From assembly GCF_009708005.2 (NCBI RefSeq), contig NZ_CP052757.1:744001-808000 (forward strand): DNA of 64,000 nucleotides, written 5' to 3'. Source of the DNA: Cellulosimicrobium protaetiae. GTDB taxonomy: Bacteria > Actinomycetota > Actinomycetes > Actinomycetales > Cellulomonadaceae. Shown here in pieces: positions 1 through 7,135 of this stretch (position 1 is the stretch's first letter; every line of letters starts with the position of its first letter). Made by a program: the position numbers and the translations under genes. Under the pieces are notes generated by a model. The model did not search any database. It saw nothing but the letters and a program-made list of their open reading frames with translations, and was not told where the DNA came from.

Positions 1-1102
1 ACCTGCCGAGGCGGTGCTCGTGCTTCTCGCGCTCCGTGACCAGTTCCGGGTAGACCCCCGCCGAGAAGGTGTTGAGCACGGTCCTCGGCGGCCCGTCCTG
101 CCCGTCGACCTCGAGGTCCGCGACGTCGATCGTCACGCCCGAGCCCGTGCGCACGGCCGCGATCGTGGCGCCCATCGAGGTGAGGTCGGCGGCCCGTGCG
201 AAGTGGTTCAGGGTGCCCCCAGGGAAGACGGCGAGCGGCAGGTCGTGCGCGCGGGCCGCCGCCGCGGCGGTGGAGACGGTCCCGTCGCCGCCGCTGATCC
301 CGAGCGCCCGGGCGCCCCGCCCGGCAGCCTCGTCGAAGAGGTGCCGGAGGTCGTCGCCCTCACCGAGCACGTGCACCTCGGCACGCGGCAGATCCGCCCG
401 CAGTGCGGCGACGGGGTCCTCCTTGAGCAGACGGCCCGATCCCGCCGCCGGGTTGACGACGACGAACAGCCCCACGCCGTCGTCGAGCGCCGGGACGACG
501 GCGGGCGGCCCGGCGGGCACGTCCGGGCCCCGCTCGGCGCGATCGGGCACGAGGGCCCGGCCGGCGAGCGCCACACCCGCTCCGAGCGCGGCGCCCGCGG
601 CGACGTCGGAGAACCAGTGCGAGCCGGTGTGGAGCCGCGAGTACACGACCGCGCCCGCCAGCGGGGCGAGGGCGAGGCCCAGCGTGGGCCACTCGATCGC
701 GACGCCCGTGACGAACGCTGCTGCCGAGGCCGAGTGGCCGGACGGGAACGACGGCGACGTCGGTGGGTCGGCGAGCCGTCGCCACAGGGGCAGCGGCTCG
801 AGCGACGGGCGCTCGCCGCCGAACACGGTCTTGCCGACGACGTTCGCCAGGAGGCTCGAGACGAGCAGCGAGCCGTAGCCGCGCAGCGCCGCCTCCCGTC
901 CGCGCCGGCCCGTCGTGGCGATCCCCAGGGCCGTCCCGACCCACAGGACGCTGTGGTCGGCCGCCGCGGACAGCCGTGAGAGCGCGGCGTCCGCGCGGGG
1001 GCCGAGCGCTCGACGGTTGGTCCAGTCGTTGATCGCGCGGTCGAGCCGGGCGACGCCGGGGAACGCCTCGTGCGGCTTGACGATCCCGGTGACTCGAGGC
1101 AT
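1..1102 (-). CDS. PAP2 phosphatase / diacylglycerol kinase-like fusion (3' end missing)
   Basis: Two-domain lipid enzyme whose C-terminus runs off the window; 367 codons are visible. The N-terminal half is a PAP2-type acid phosphatase with all three motifs: KX6RP (K91-P99), PSGH (120-123) and SRX5HX3D (S155, R156, H162, D166). From about residue 210 a diacylglycerol-kinase/sphingosine-kinase catalytic domain begins, with GGDGT at 271 and a following PGGTLNHFA segment. Such fusions probably act on membrane lipid phosphates, one domain phosphorylating and the other dephosphorylating; the substrate is not evident. The ATG was chosen because TACGAT (1109-1114, complement) lies 6 nt upstream, suggesting leaderless transcription. 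No reading-frame damage is seen. Confidence 0.88.
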   Translation of the reverse strand, partial: MPRVTGIVKPHEAFPGVARLDRAINDWTNRRALGPRADAALSRLSAAADHSVLWVGTALGIATTGRRGREAALRGYGSLLVSSLLANVVGKTVFGGERPSLEPLPLWRRLADPPTSPSFPSGHSASAAAFVTGVAIEWPTLGLALAPLAGAVVYSRLHTGSHWFSDVAAGAALGAGVALAGRALVPDRAERGPDVPAGPPAVVPALDDGVGLFVVVNPAAGSGRLLKEDPVAALRADLPRAEVHVLGEGDDLRHLFDEAAGRGARALGISGGDGTVSTAAAAARAHDLPLAVFPGGTLNHFARAADLTSMGATIAAVRTGSGVTIDVADLEVDGQDGPPRTVLNTFSAGVYPELVTEREKHEHRLGR

Positions 1103-1218
1103 CTGGCCATCGTAGGAAGCGTCGTCACGGAGGGCGCGTCGGCAGCCGAACTCCGCGAGATCGGCCTCACCGTCGTGGAGCCGACCCTCGAGGGCGGTCT
1201 CGGGAGAGCGGGGTGGGG

Positions 1219-1719
1219 TCAGACCCCGGCGCGGGTCGTCTCGCCGCGGAGGACGTCGATGTGCGCCTGCAGGCGCTCGAGCGCGACGGCGACGCCCTCA
1301 CCGGCGTCGTGCGCGAGGTCGGTCACGTGGCGGAGGTGGGCGGACGCCGCGTCGAGGGCGACCTGCGCGTCGGCCAGAGCGACGGCGGCCCGGCCGTCCG
1401 CGGCCTCGTCGCCGTCGGTCGCGCGGTCGAGCGCGGAGCGGGCCTCGTCGGTCGCGGCCTGGACGGACTCGACGGCGTCGAGCACGTCGTTGCGGAGCAC
1501 CGGGGGGAGTGCGGGGAGCTGGTCGTGGACGCGGTCGAGGTCGTCACCGATGGTCTCGGTCTGCACCTGCGCGTCGGCGATGAGCTGCTGCACCTCGGCC
1601 GCGGTGGCCGTCGTACCGAGCGGGAGCATCATGGCGAGGGCGAGCAGGCTCGCTGCGGCGAACCGGGCGGACGTCCTGGTCCGCTGCGGCCCGCACTGGT
1701 CGCTCGTCCTCGCTGACAT
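1219..1719 (-). CDS. secreted alanine-rich coiled-coil protein, unknown function
   Basis: Protein of 166 residues. A basic N-terminus and hydrophobic stretch ending ATAA at about residue 41 look like a Sec signal peptide with AxA-type cleavage. The mature part is rich in Ala, Asp, Glu and Leu with heptad-like spacing, predicting a helical coiled coil. It begins VQQLIADAQVQTETIGDD, which matches the start of the mature lipoprotein encoded at 27393-27911 (VQQFLDDARTQAESIGDD), and the similarity continues along most of the length. The two are therefore paralogues. It sits between a PAP2/DAGK gene and a metal transporter operon, all on the minus strand, but nothing ties it functionally to them. 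No known family recognised. Confidence 0.7.
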   Translation of the reverse strand: MSARTSDQCGPQRTRTSARFAAASLLALAMMLPLGTTATAAEVQQLIADAQVQTETIGDDLDRVHDQLPALPPVLRNDVLDAVESVQAATDEARSALDRATDGDEAADGRAAVALADAQVALDAASAHLRHVTDLAHDAGEGVAVALERLQAHIDVLRGETTRAGV

Positions 1720-1823
1720 GCCCCCAAGTCTGGTGGGTGTTCCTGAGAAGCACCAGGGAATCGGGCCCGAGTTCATGGAGATTTCGCACACAGCGCACGT
1801 GGGCGACGTGTCCGACCCTTCGC

Positions 1824-2696
1824 TCAGACCCGGACGCGGCGACGACGTCGTGCCGCGGCGACGCGGGAACCGATCAGGCCGTGGCGCGGGCTGAACAGGT
1901 ACGCGAGCGCGAACGCGATGCCGAGCGCGACGACGACCGTGCCACCCGAGGCCGTGTCGAGGTAGTAGCTCACGTAGATGCCCACGACCCCGCACACCGC
2001 CGCGACGAGCGGCGAGATCCACAGCATGCGGGAGAACCGGTCGGTGAGCAGGTAGGCCGTCGCGCCGGGAGTGATGAGCAGCGCGACGACGAGCACGACG
2101 CCGACCGCCTGGAGCGCGACGACGACGGTCAGCGCGAGCAGGCCGAGCAGCAGCGCACCGAGCCGCCGCGGCGACAGCCCGATCGCGTGCGCGTGCGTCG
2201 GGTCGAACGCGTAGAGCGTGAGGTCGCGCCGCTTGAGGACGACGACCGCCAGCGTCACCGCGCCGAGGACCAGCACCTGCACCAGGTCCGCGCGCGACAC
2301 CCCGAGGAGGTTGCCGAACAGGATGTGGTTGAGGTCCGTCTGGCTCGGCGTCACGGAGATGAGCACGAGGCCCAGCGCGAACAGCGTGGTGAACACGACC
2401 CCGATCGCGGCGTCCTCCTTGACGCGTGACGTGTCCCGGACCGCGCCGATGAGCAGGACGGCGAGCAGCCCGAACACGAGCGCCCCGAGCGCGAACGGCG
2501 CTCCCACCACGTACGCGAGCACGACGCCGGGCAGCACGGCGTGCGAGACGGCGTCGCCCATGAGCGACCAGCCGACGAGCACGAGCCAGCACGACAGCAC
2601 GCCGCACACGATCCCCGCGGTGACCGTGACCGCGAGGGCCGTGCGCAGGAACTCGAACGACAGCGGCTCGGTGAGCACGGCGAGGAGGTCGGTCAC
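1824..2696 (-). CDS. metal ABC transporter permease (Mn/Fe/Zn, ABC-3 family)
   Basis: Polytopic membrane protein of 290 residues with about 8-9 hydrophobic segments. It carries the family signature around GWSLMGDAVSHAVLPGVVLAY and the DLNHILFGN segment typical of the TroC/SitC/ZnuB permease family. It should form the transmembrane channel for the substrate-binding protein and ATPase encoded just upstream. The GTG start overlaps the ATPase stop by four bases (GTGA), indicating translational coupling. It ends with a run of arginines and valines. Last gene of a three-gene operon. Confidence 0.92.
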   Translation of the reverse strand: MTDLLAVLTEPLSFEFLRTALAVTVTAGIVCGVLSCWLVLVGWSLMGDAVSHAVLPGVVLAYVVGAPFALGALVFGLLAVLLIGAVRDTSRVKEDAAIGVVFTTLFALGLVLISVTPSQTDLNHILFGNLLGVSRADLVQVLVLGAVTLAVVVLKRRDLTLYAFDPTHAHAIGLSPRRLGALLLGLLALTVVVALQAVGVVLVVALLITPGATAYLLTDRFSRMLWISPLVAAVCGVVGIYVSYYLDTASGGTVVVALGIAFALAYLFSPRHGLIGSRVAAARRRRRVRV

Positions 2697-3457
2697 GGGG
2701 CCACCTCCACGCCGAACGCGAGCGCGAGGTTCTCGGGCCGCAGGACCTCCTCGGGCGTCGAGTGCAGCAGGACGCGCTGCTGGAGCAGCACAGCCTCGTC
2801 CGCGAGGGCGGGCAGGGCGTGCAGGTCGTGGGTCGAGACGAGCACGGTCGCACCACCGGCGGCGAGCTCGCGCAGCAGCGCGGTGATCGTCGCCTCGGTG
2901 CGCTTGTCGACGCCCGCGAACGGCTCGTCGAGCAGCAGGATCGTGGCCCCCTGCGCGAGCCCGCGCGCGACGAACGCGCGCTTGCGCTGCCCGCCCGAGA
3001 GCGCGCCGATCTGCCGGTCGGCGAGGTCCGTCAGCTCGACGCGCTCGAGCGCGTGCGCGACCGCCTCGCGGTCGGCGGGGCGTGTGCGCCGCGTGAACCC
3101 CTGGTAGCCGTAGCGCCCGGTCATGACGACGTCGCGCACGCTCAGCGGGAACGCCCAGTCGACGTCCTCGCTCTGCGGCACGTACCCCACGGCCTGGGCG
3201 CGCCGGGCGCGCGCGGGCGGTGCGCCGTCGACCAGCACGGTGCCGCGGTCCGGGCGGACCATGCCCATGACCGCCTTGAACAGCGTCGACTTCCCCGAGC
3301 CGTTCATCCCGACCAGCCCGCACACGGTCCCCGGTCCGTGCGCCGACCCCAGGGCGAGGGTCGCGCCGTCGAGCGCGAGGACGTCGCCGTAGTGGACGGT
3401 GAGGTCGCGCACGTCGATCGCGGGCGTGCCCGACGGCGCGCGCTCGCCCGCGCTCAC
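2693..3457 (-). CDS. metal ABC transporter ATP-binding protein
   Basis: ATPase of 254 residues for the metal importer. Walker A GMNGSGKST is at about 50-58, followed by a Q-loop segment (VPQSEDVDW), the signature LSGGQRKR, Walker B ILLLDEP and an H-loop in STHDLHAL. The segment VDWAFPLSVRDVVMTGRYG is typical of Mn/Fe-type (SitB/MntB-like) ATPases. The start is a GTG overlapping the stop of the binding-protein gene by four bases (GTGA), and its own stop overlaps the permease start the same way. The three genes therefore appear tightly translationally coupled. Confidence 0.93.
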   Translation of the reverse strand: MSAGERAPSGTPAIDVRDLTVHYGDVLALDGATLALGSAHGPGTVCGLVGMNGSGKSTLFKAVMGMVRPDRGTVLVDGAPPARARRAQAVGYVPQSEDVDWAFPLSVRDVVMTGRYGYQGFTRRTRPADREAVAHALERVELTDLADRQIGALSGGQRKRAFVARGLAQGATILLLDEPFAGVDKRTEATITALLRELAAGGATVLVSTHDLHALPALADEAVLLQQRVLLHSTPEEVLRPENLALAFGVEVAP

Positions 3458-4404
3458 GCGTCGCCCTCGGTCGCGCCGGTGAGGCCCGCCACGATCGTGT
3501 CGACGTCGTGCCGGAGGAGGTCGAGGTACGTCGGCACGGGGCCGTCGGGCTCGGAGAGCGAGTCGACGTAGAGCGTGCCGCCGAACGCCGCACCGGACTC
3601 CAGCGCGACCTGGCGCATCGCCTTGTCCGAGACGGTGGACTCGCAGAACACCGCCGGGACGTCGTTCTCCTCGACGAACTCGATGGTGCCCGCGACGGAC
3701 TGCGGTGTCGCCTGCTGCTCGGCGTTGACGGCCCACAGGTACTGCTCGGTGAGGCCGGCGTCACGGGCGAGGTAGGAGAACGCGCCCTCGCACGAGACGA
3801 GCGCGCGGTGGTTCTCGGGAAGGGTGTCGAGCGCGGTCGTCAGCTCGTCGTGGACGGTCGCGAGCTCGGCCGAGTACGCCGCGGCGTTCGCCGCGTAGTC
3901 GTCGGCGTGCGCCGGGTCGAGCTCGGCGAACGCGTCGGCCATGTTCTGCGCGTAGAGCTGTCCGTTCACGGGCGACATCCACGCGTGCGGGTTGTCCTCG
4001 CCCTGGTACTCCTCGGCGGTGTCGTCGCCGAGCGCGATCGGCTCCACGCCCTCGCTCACGACGACGTGCGGCACGTCCAGCCCGTCGACGAACCGCCCGA
4101 ACCACGCCTCGAGCCCCATGCCGTTGTCGAGGATCAGGTCCGCGTCCGCCGCCCTGCGGAGGTCTCCCGGCGTCGGCTCGTAACCGTGGATCTCTGCCCC
4201 GACCTTCGTGATCGACTCGACCCGGAGGTGCTCGCCCGCGACGTTCTGCGCCATGTCCGCGAGCACGGTGAACGTCGTGAGCACGACCGGCCGCCCGTCG
4301 TCGACGGTGGTCTCGCCGCCCGCGTCCGTCCCGGCGGAGCACCCGGCGAGCGTCAGCGCGACGACGCCCGCCGCGACGGTCAGGAGCGGCGCCCGGGCAT
4401 GCAT
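3454..4404 (-). CDS. metal ABC transporter substrate-binding lipoprotein (SitA/PsaA-like, probably Mn/Fe)
   Basis: Lipoprotein of 316 residues with lipobox LTLAGC (Cys22 is the likely lipidated residue). By comparison with the PsaA/TroA family the metal ligands are His73 (EIHGYEPTPGD), His140 (NPHAWMSP), Glu206 (SCEGAFSYL) and Asp281 (YVDSLS). The absence of a His-rich loop between the two His ligands argues against a ZnuA-type zinc protein and for Mn/Fe, though this is inference. It heads an operon with the ATPase and permease. A perfect inverted repeat at 4426-4439, next to a TAGATT -10-like box, suggests DtxR/MntR-type metal repression. Confidence 0.92.
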   Translation of the reverse strand: MHARAPLLTVAAGVVALTLAGCSAGTDAGGETTVDDGRPVVLTTFTVLADMAQNVAGEHLRVESITKVGAEIHGYEPTPGDLRRAADADLILDNGMGLEAWFGRFVDGLDVPHVVVSEGVEPIALGDDTAEEYQGEDNPHAWMSPVNGQLYAQNMADAFAELDPAHADDYAANAAAYSAELATVHDELTTALDTLPENHRALVSCEGAFSYLARDAGLTEQYLWAVNAEQQATPQSVAGTIEFVEENDVPAVFCESTVSDKAMRQVALESGAAFGGTLYVDSLSEPDGPVPTYLDLLRHDVDTIVAGLTGATEGDA

Positions 4405-4425
4405 TCCGGCATCCGGGAATCAAAG

Positions 4426-4439
4426 TTCGGCACACCGAA
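4426..4439. promoter_or_regulatory. palindromic operator candidate for metal transporter operon
   Basis: The sequence TTCGG-CACA-CCGAA is a perfect 5-bp inverted repeat with a 4-nt spacer, 22 bp upstream of the binding-protein start. On the minus strand the -10-like TAGATT (4441-4446) abuts it, so a bound repressor would block transcription initiation. A DtxR/MntR-family regulator is the natural guess for a Mn/Fe importer; no such gene is in this window. Confidence 0.5.
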
Positions 4440-4473
4440 GAATCTAGTCCGGACGCCCTCCTCGCGCAACGCC

Positions 4474-4997
4474 CCGAGGCACCCCCCGGGTCCGCCGAGG
4501 TAGAACCCTGGTCCCGCGAGATTGAACCGTGGTCGCGCGAGATAGAACCTCGGTCCGCTGAGGTAGAACCGTGGTTGTGCGAGATCGAACCGTGGTCATG
4601 CCCGACGGCGGACCGTGGTACCTGTCGAAAGGCGCGAGGCTGTGTCGATCGGATGGGCGACGCGGGGTGGTTCAGCGGGGCGGCCGATCCCGCGCGGCTG
4701 GGACGCCGCGGAACGGACGACGCGGGGGTCAGCACGGGTGGGCGAAGACCAGGGCGAGACGACGCCGGGCGGGGTGGGTGGTGGTGCCGCGTCGTGGCGG
4801 GCCTGGCGGGAGCCGCGAGGAACGAGCGGCGGATGGTAGACGCGGCACCACCACCCACCCCGACCACCCAACGCGACCACACGCCGTCGGGCACGACCAC
4901 GGTTCTACTTCGGCGGACCGAGGTTCTATCTCGCGGGACCAGGGTTCTACCTCGGCGGACCGGGGGGCTGCTTCGGGGGAACGGGGTGCTCCCTCGC
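4474..4997. repeat. nested inverted-repeat element made of 21-nt modules
   Basis: This fills the gap between the metal operon and the IclR gene. The left arm holds six head-to-tail modules of exactly 21 nt (4474-4599) with core CGAGRTAGAACCSTGGTC, ended by GCCCGACGGCG. The right arm holds five modules in opposite orientation (4893-4997), also ended by GCCCGACGGCG (4882-4892, complement). Inside lies a perfect 23-bp inverted repeat, 4771-4793 with 4839-4861. The rightmost modules run into the IclR coding end and supply its stop codon. Reading frames through it give only 7-residue repeats and are not credible genes. No transposase is present. Confidence 0.85.
4771..4861. repeat. 23-bp perfect inverted repeat with conserved 45-nt loop
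   Basis: Arms 4771-4793 and 4839-4861 are exact reverse complements. The 45-nt loop (starting GTGGCGGGCCTGGCGGGAGC, ending GGATGGTA) closely resembles the loop of a second hairpin, in opposite orientation, at 59026-59095 inside the helicase gene. There the arm sequences differ but remain complementary. Confidence 0.8.
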
Positions 4998-5750
4998 GCC
5001 GAGGCGGCGGCTCACCTCGGTGGCGGCGCGGCCGACGGCGGCGGCGAGCTCGGCGCGTCGGGCGGGCGGGGCGTCGTCAGCCCAGAACGTGAGGGCGATG
5101 CCGGCCACCGGGAGGCCGGTGTGGTCCACCGCCGCGTGGGCGACGGACGCGAGTCCGGGGGTGACCTCGCCGTCCTCCTCGGCCCAGCCGCGCTGTCGGA
5201 CGCCGCGCAGGACCTCGCGCAGCGCGCCCAGGGACTGCGGCCCGACGCCGGTCCGGTCGGCGAACGCGGCGGCGCTGGGGAAGAGGGCGCGGACCTGGGC
5301 GGCGGGCAGGCCCGCGAGGACCGCACGCCCGCTCGCGGTGAGGTGGGCGGGGAGGCGGACGTCGACGTCGGTCACGAGCGTGGGGCGGCGCGGTGCGCGC
5401 TGCTCGACGAGGTAGAGGACCTCGCGCCCGTTGAGGACGGCGAGGTGGGCGCTCTCTCCCGTCGACTCGACGAGGCGTGCGACGACGGGTCGCGCGAGGC
5501 GGGCGAGCGGTGCCTGCCGCGCGTAGGCGGAGCCGAGCGCGAGGGACGCCGTCCCGAGCCCGTAGCGGTGCTCCTCCGGCAGGTGGGTCACGAACCCCTC
5601 GTCCACGAGGACGGACAGCAGGTGGTAGACGGTCGACCGGGGGAGCCCGAGGCCCTGCGCGACGGCGGCCGCGGGCGACGGGCCGGCCTGGGCGGCGAGG
5701 TAGGTGAGCACGCGGACGGCCTGGCGCGCGGCGGGGACGTCGCTCGGCAT
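4947..5750 (-). CDS. IclR-family transcriptional regulator
   Basis: Protein of 267 residues with an N-terminal winged helix (about 1-65, including LGLPRSTVYHLLSVLVDEGFV) and a C-terminal IclR effector-binding domain (HLTASGRAVLAG, GWAEEDGEVTPGLASVA). IclR proteins usually regulate catabolic genes; the hut genes 4 kb away are one possible target, but there is no direct evidence. The ATG is 7 nt from TACCGT (5758-5763, complement). It is divergent from the AraC-type gene. Oddity: the last 16 residues (AREHPVPPKQPPGPPR) are encoded by in-frame 21-nt repeat modules, so the repeat has replaced or extended the natural C-terminus and provides the TAG stop. Confidence 0.9.
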   Translation of the reverse strand: MPSDVPAARQAVRVLTYLAAQAGPSPAAAVAQGLGLPRSTVYHLLSVLVDEGFVTHLPEEHRYGLGTASLALGSAYARQAPLARLARPVVARLVESTGESAHLAVLNGREVLYLVEQRAPRRPTLVTDVDVRLPAHLTASGRAVLAGLPAAQVRALFPSAAAFADRTGVGPQSLGALREVLRGVRQRGWAEEDGEVTPGLASVAHAAVDHTGLPVAGIALTFWADDAPPARRAELAAAVGRAATEVSRRLGAREHPVPPKQPPGPPR

Positions 5751-5784
5751 GGAGACCACGGTAGGGCCGTGGCACGATCGAGGC

Positions 5785-6348
5785 GTGACGACCCTGCCCG
5801 ACGACCAGCGCCTGCGCGACCTCGCGCGGCTGCGGAGCGTGCGCGACCGGATCGACCGCGAGTACGCGCAACCGCTCGACGTCGCGGCGCTCGCGGCCGG
5901 CGTGCACGTGTCGGCCGGGCACCTGAGCCGGGAGTTCAAGGCCGCGTACGGGGAGTCGGTGTACGCGTACCTCATGACGCGACGCATCGAGCGCGCGAAG
6001 GCGCTGCTGCGGCGTGGTGACCTGAGCGTCACGGACGTGTGCTTCGCGGTCGGGTGCTCGTCGCTGGGGACGTTCAGCACGCGCTTCACCGAGCTCGTGG
6101 GAGTGCCGCCGAGCGTGTACCGACGTCGGGCGGCCGAGTCCGACGCCGCGGCACGGTCGAGCACGGAGCTTCGCGCGACCGCCACGGCGGGGACGGGCCC
6201 CAGGGCCGCGGACGTCGTGTCCGGCAGGGTTCCGGCCGCCGGGCAGGACCCGGGTGCCGAGCGGCTGGACGGGATACCGGCGTGCGTCGCGCGGCGCGTC
6301 ACGCGACCGGTCAGGAATCGAGAAGCGCGCTCCGGGCGACCGTCCTAG
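5785..6348 (+). CDS. AraC-family helix-turn-helix regulator
   Basis: Protein of 187 residues. The two AraC helix-turn-helix motifs occupy about residues 10-115 (AALAAGVHVSAGHLSREFK and VTDVCFAVGCSSLGTFSTRF, ending GVPPSVYRR). The remaining C-terminal 70 residues are low-complexity and unrecognised. There is no N-terminal ligand-binding domain, so this is the short, DNA-binding-first type. It ends 10 nt before a VOC-family gene on the same strand; such AraC-VOC pairs are common in actinobacteria and the VOC protein is the likely target. The GTG start follows CACGAT by 6 nt. Confidence 0.85.
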   Translation: MTTLPDDQRLRDLARLRSVRDRIDREYAQPLDVAALAAGVHVSAGHLSREFKAAYGESVYAYLMTRRIERAKALLRRGDLSVTDVCFAVGCSSLGTFSTRFTELVGVPPSVYRRRAAESDAAARSSTELRATATAGTGPRAADVVSGRVPAAGQDPGAERLDGIPACVARRVTRPVRNREARSGRPS

Positions 6349-6358
6349 CGTCGTTCGC

Positions 6359-6769
6359 ATGAACCTCACCATCAACTCCAGCTTCCTGCCCCAGACCGAC
6401 CCCGACGCCTCGCTGGCCTTCTACCGCGACGTCCTCGGCTTCGAGATCCGCAACGACGTCGGCTACGAGGGGATGCGGTGGATCACCGTGGGCCCGGCCG
6501 ACCAGCCGGACACCGCGATCGTGCTGCACCCGCCGGCCGCGACGCCGGGTCTCAGCGACGGGGACAAGCGCGCGCTCCTGGAGATCGTCGCGAAGGGCGC
6601 CTACTTCGGGGTGAACCTCGCGACGGCGGACGTCGACGAGACGTTCGCCCGGATCGAGGCCGCGGGGGCGGAGGTCGTGCAGGAGCCGATCGACCAGCCG
6701 TACGGCGTGCGCGACTGCGCGTTCCGCGACCCGGCGGGCAACGAGATCCGCATCCAGCAGCGGTCCTGA
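6359..6769 (+). CDS. VOC-superfamily (glyoxalase/bleomycin-resistance-like) protein
   Basis: Protein of 136 residues with two beta-alpha-beta-beta-beta modules. Features include the DASLAFYRDVLGFEIRNDV start of module 1, FGVNLATADVDETFARIEAAGAEV of module 2, and the closing DPAGNEIRIQQ with the metal-ligand Glu. VOC proteins cover glyoxalases, dioxygenases and antibiotic-binding proteins; the substrate cannot be told. It directly follows the AraC-type regulator. TAGCGT (6346-6351) lies 7 nt before the ATG, consistent with its own leaderless promoter even though the regulator gene is adjacent. Confidence 0.88.
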   Translation: MNLTINSSFLPQTDPDASLAFYRDVLGFEIRNDVGYEGMRWITVGPADQPDTAIVLHPPAATPGLSDGDKRALLEIVAKGAYFGVNLATADVDETFARIEAAGAEVVQEPIDQPYGVRDCAFRDPAGNEIRIQQRS

Positions 6770-7135
6770 GCCCACGACGTCGGAGGACGACGACGAGCAT
6801 CGGCGGCAGCGCGTCGCCGCGGAGCAGCCCCGCATCGCGCGGTACCAGGACAGTGCCGGGCGCCAGTACCCGCTCGTACGACGCACGCCGCGGTGACTCC
6901 CGTCAGACGGTGCATGCCCCGATGAGTCCTGCCCGCGCGGCCGGTCCCGACACCCGGGACGGCCGCGCGGGCGCAAAGCACGCGCCGTCGCGACCGTCGA
7001 TCGGGCAGACTGCACGCAGCCGACCCGGTCGGTCCGCGCGTCGCCGCGTGGTGCGGCGGCTCGCCGGCACGACGCTCGGCCCGGTACGACGCTCGACAGG
7101 ACGACCCGACCCGACGCCCTACCCGAGGAGACATC
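6770..7135. other. intergenic region with strong hairpin, no gene
   Basis: A 366-nt gap. It contains the strong hairpin annotated at 6931-6972 and a Shine-Dalgarno (GAGGAG) just before the next ATG. No supported coding region and no confident promoter were found. Confidence 0.5.
6931..6972. terminator. hairpin terminator candidate after VOC gene
   Basis: GCCCGCGCGGCC...GGCCGCGCGGGC forms a 12-bp stem extended by GTCCC/GGGAC after a single bulged G, with a 7-nt loop. There is no U-tract, as is usual for high-GC actinobacterial terminators. Confidence 0.55.

Noticed and set aside
4571-4946. Open frames through the palindromic element giving 7-residue repeats
   Set aside because: They merely translate the 21-nt modules; no ribosome site, no domain, and several frames are equally open.
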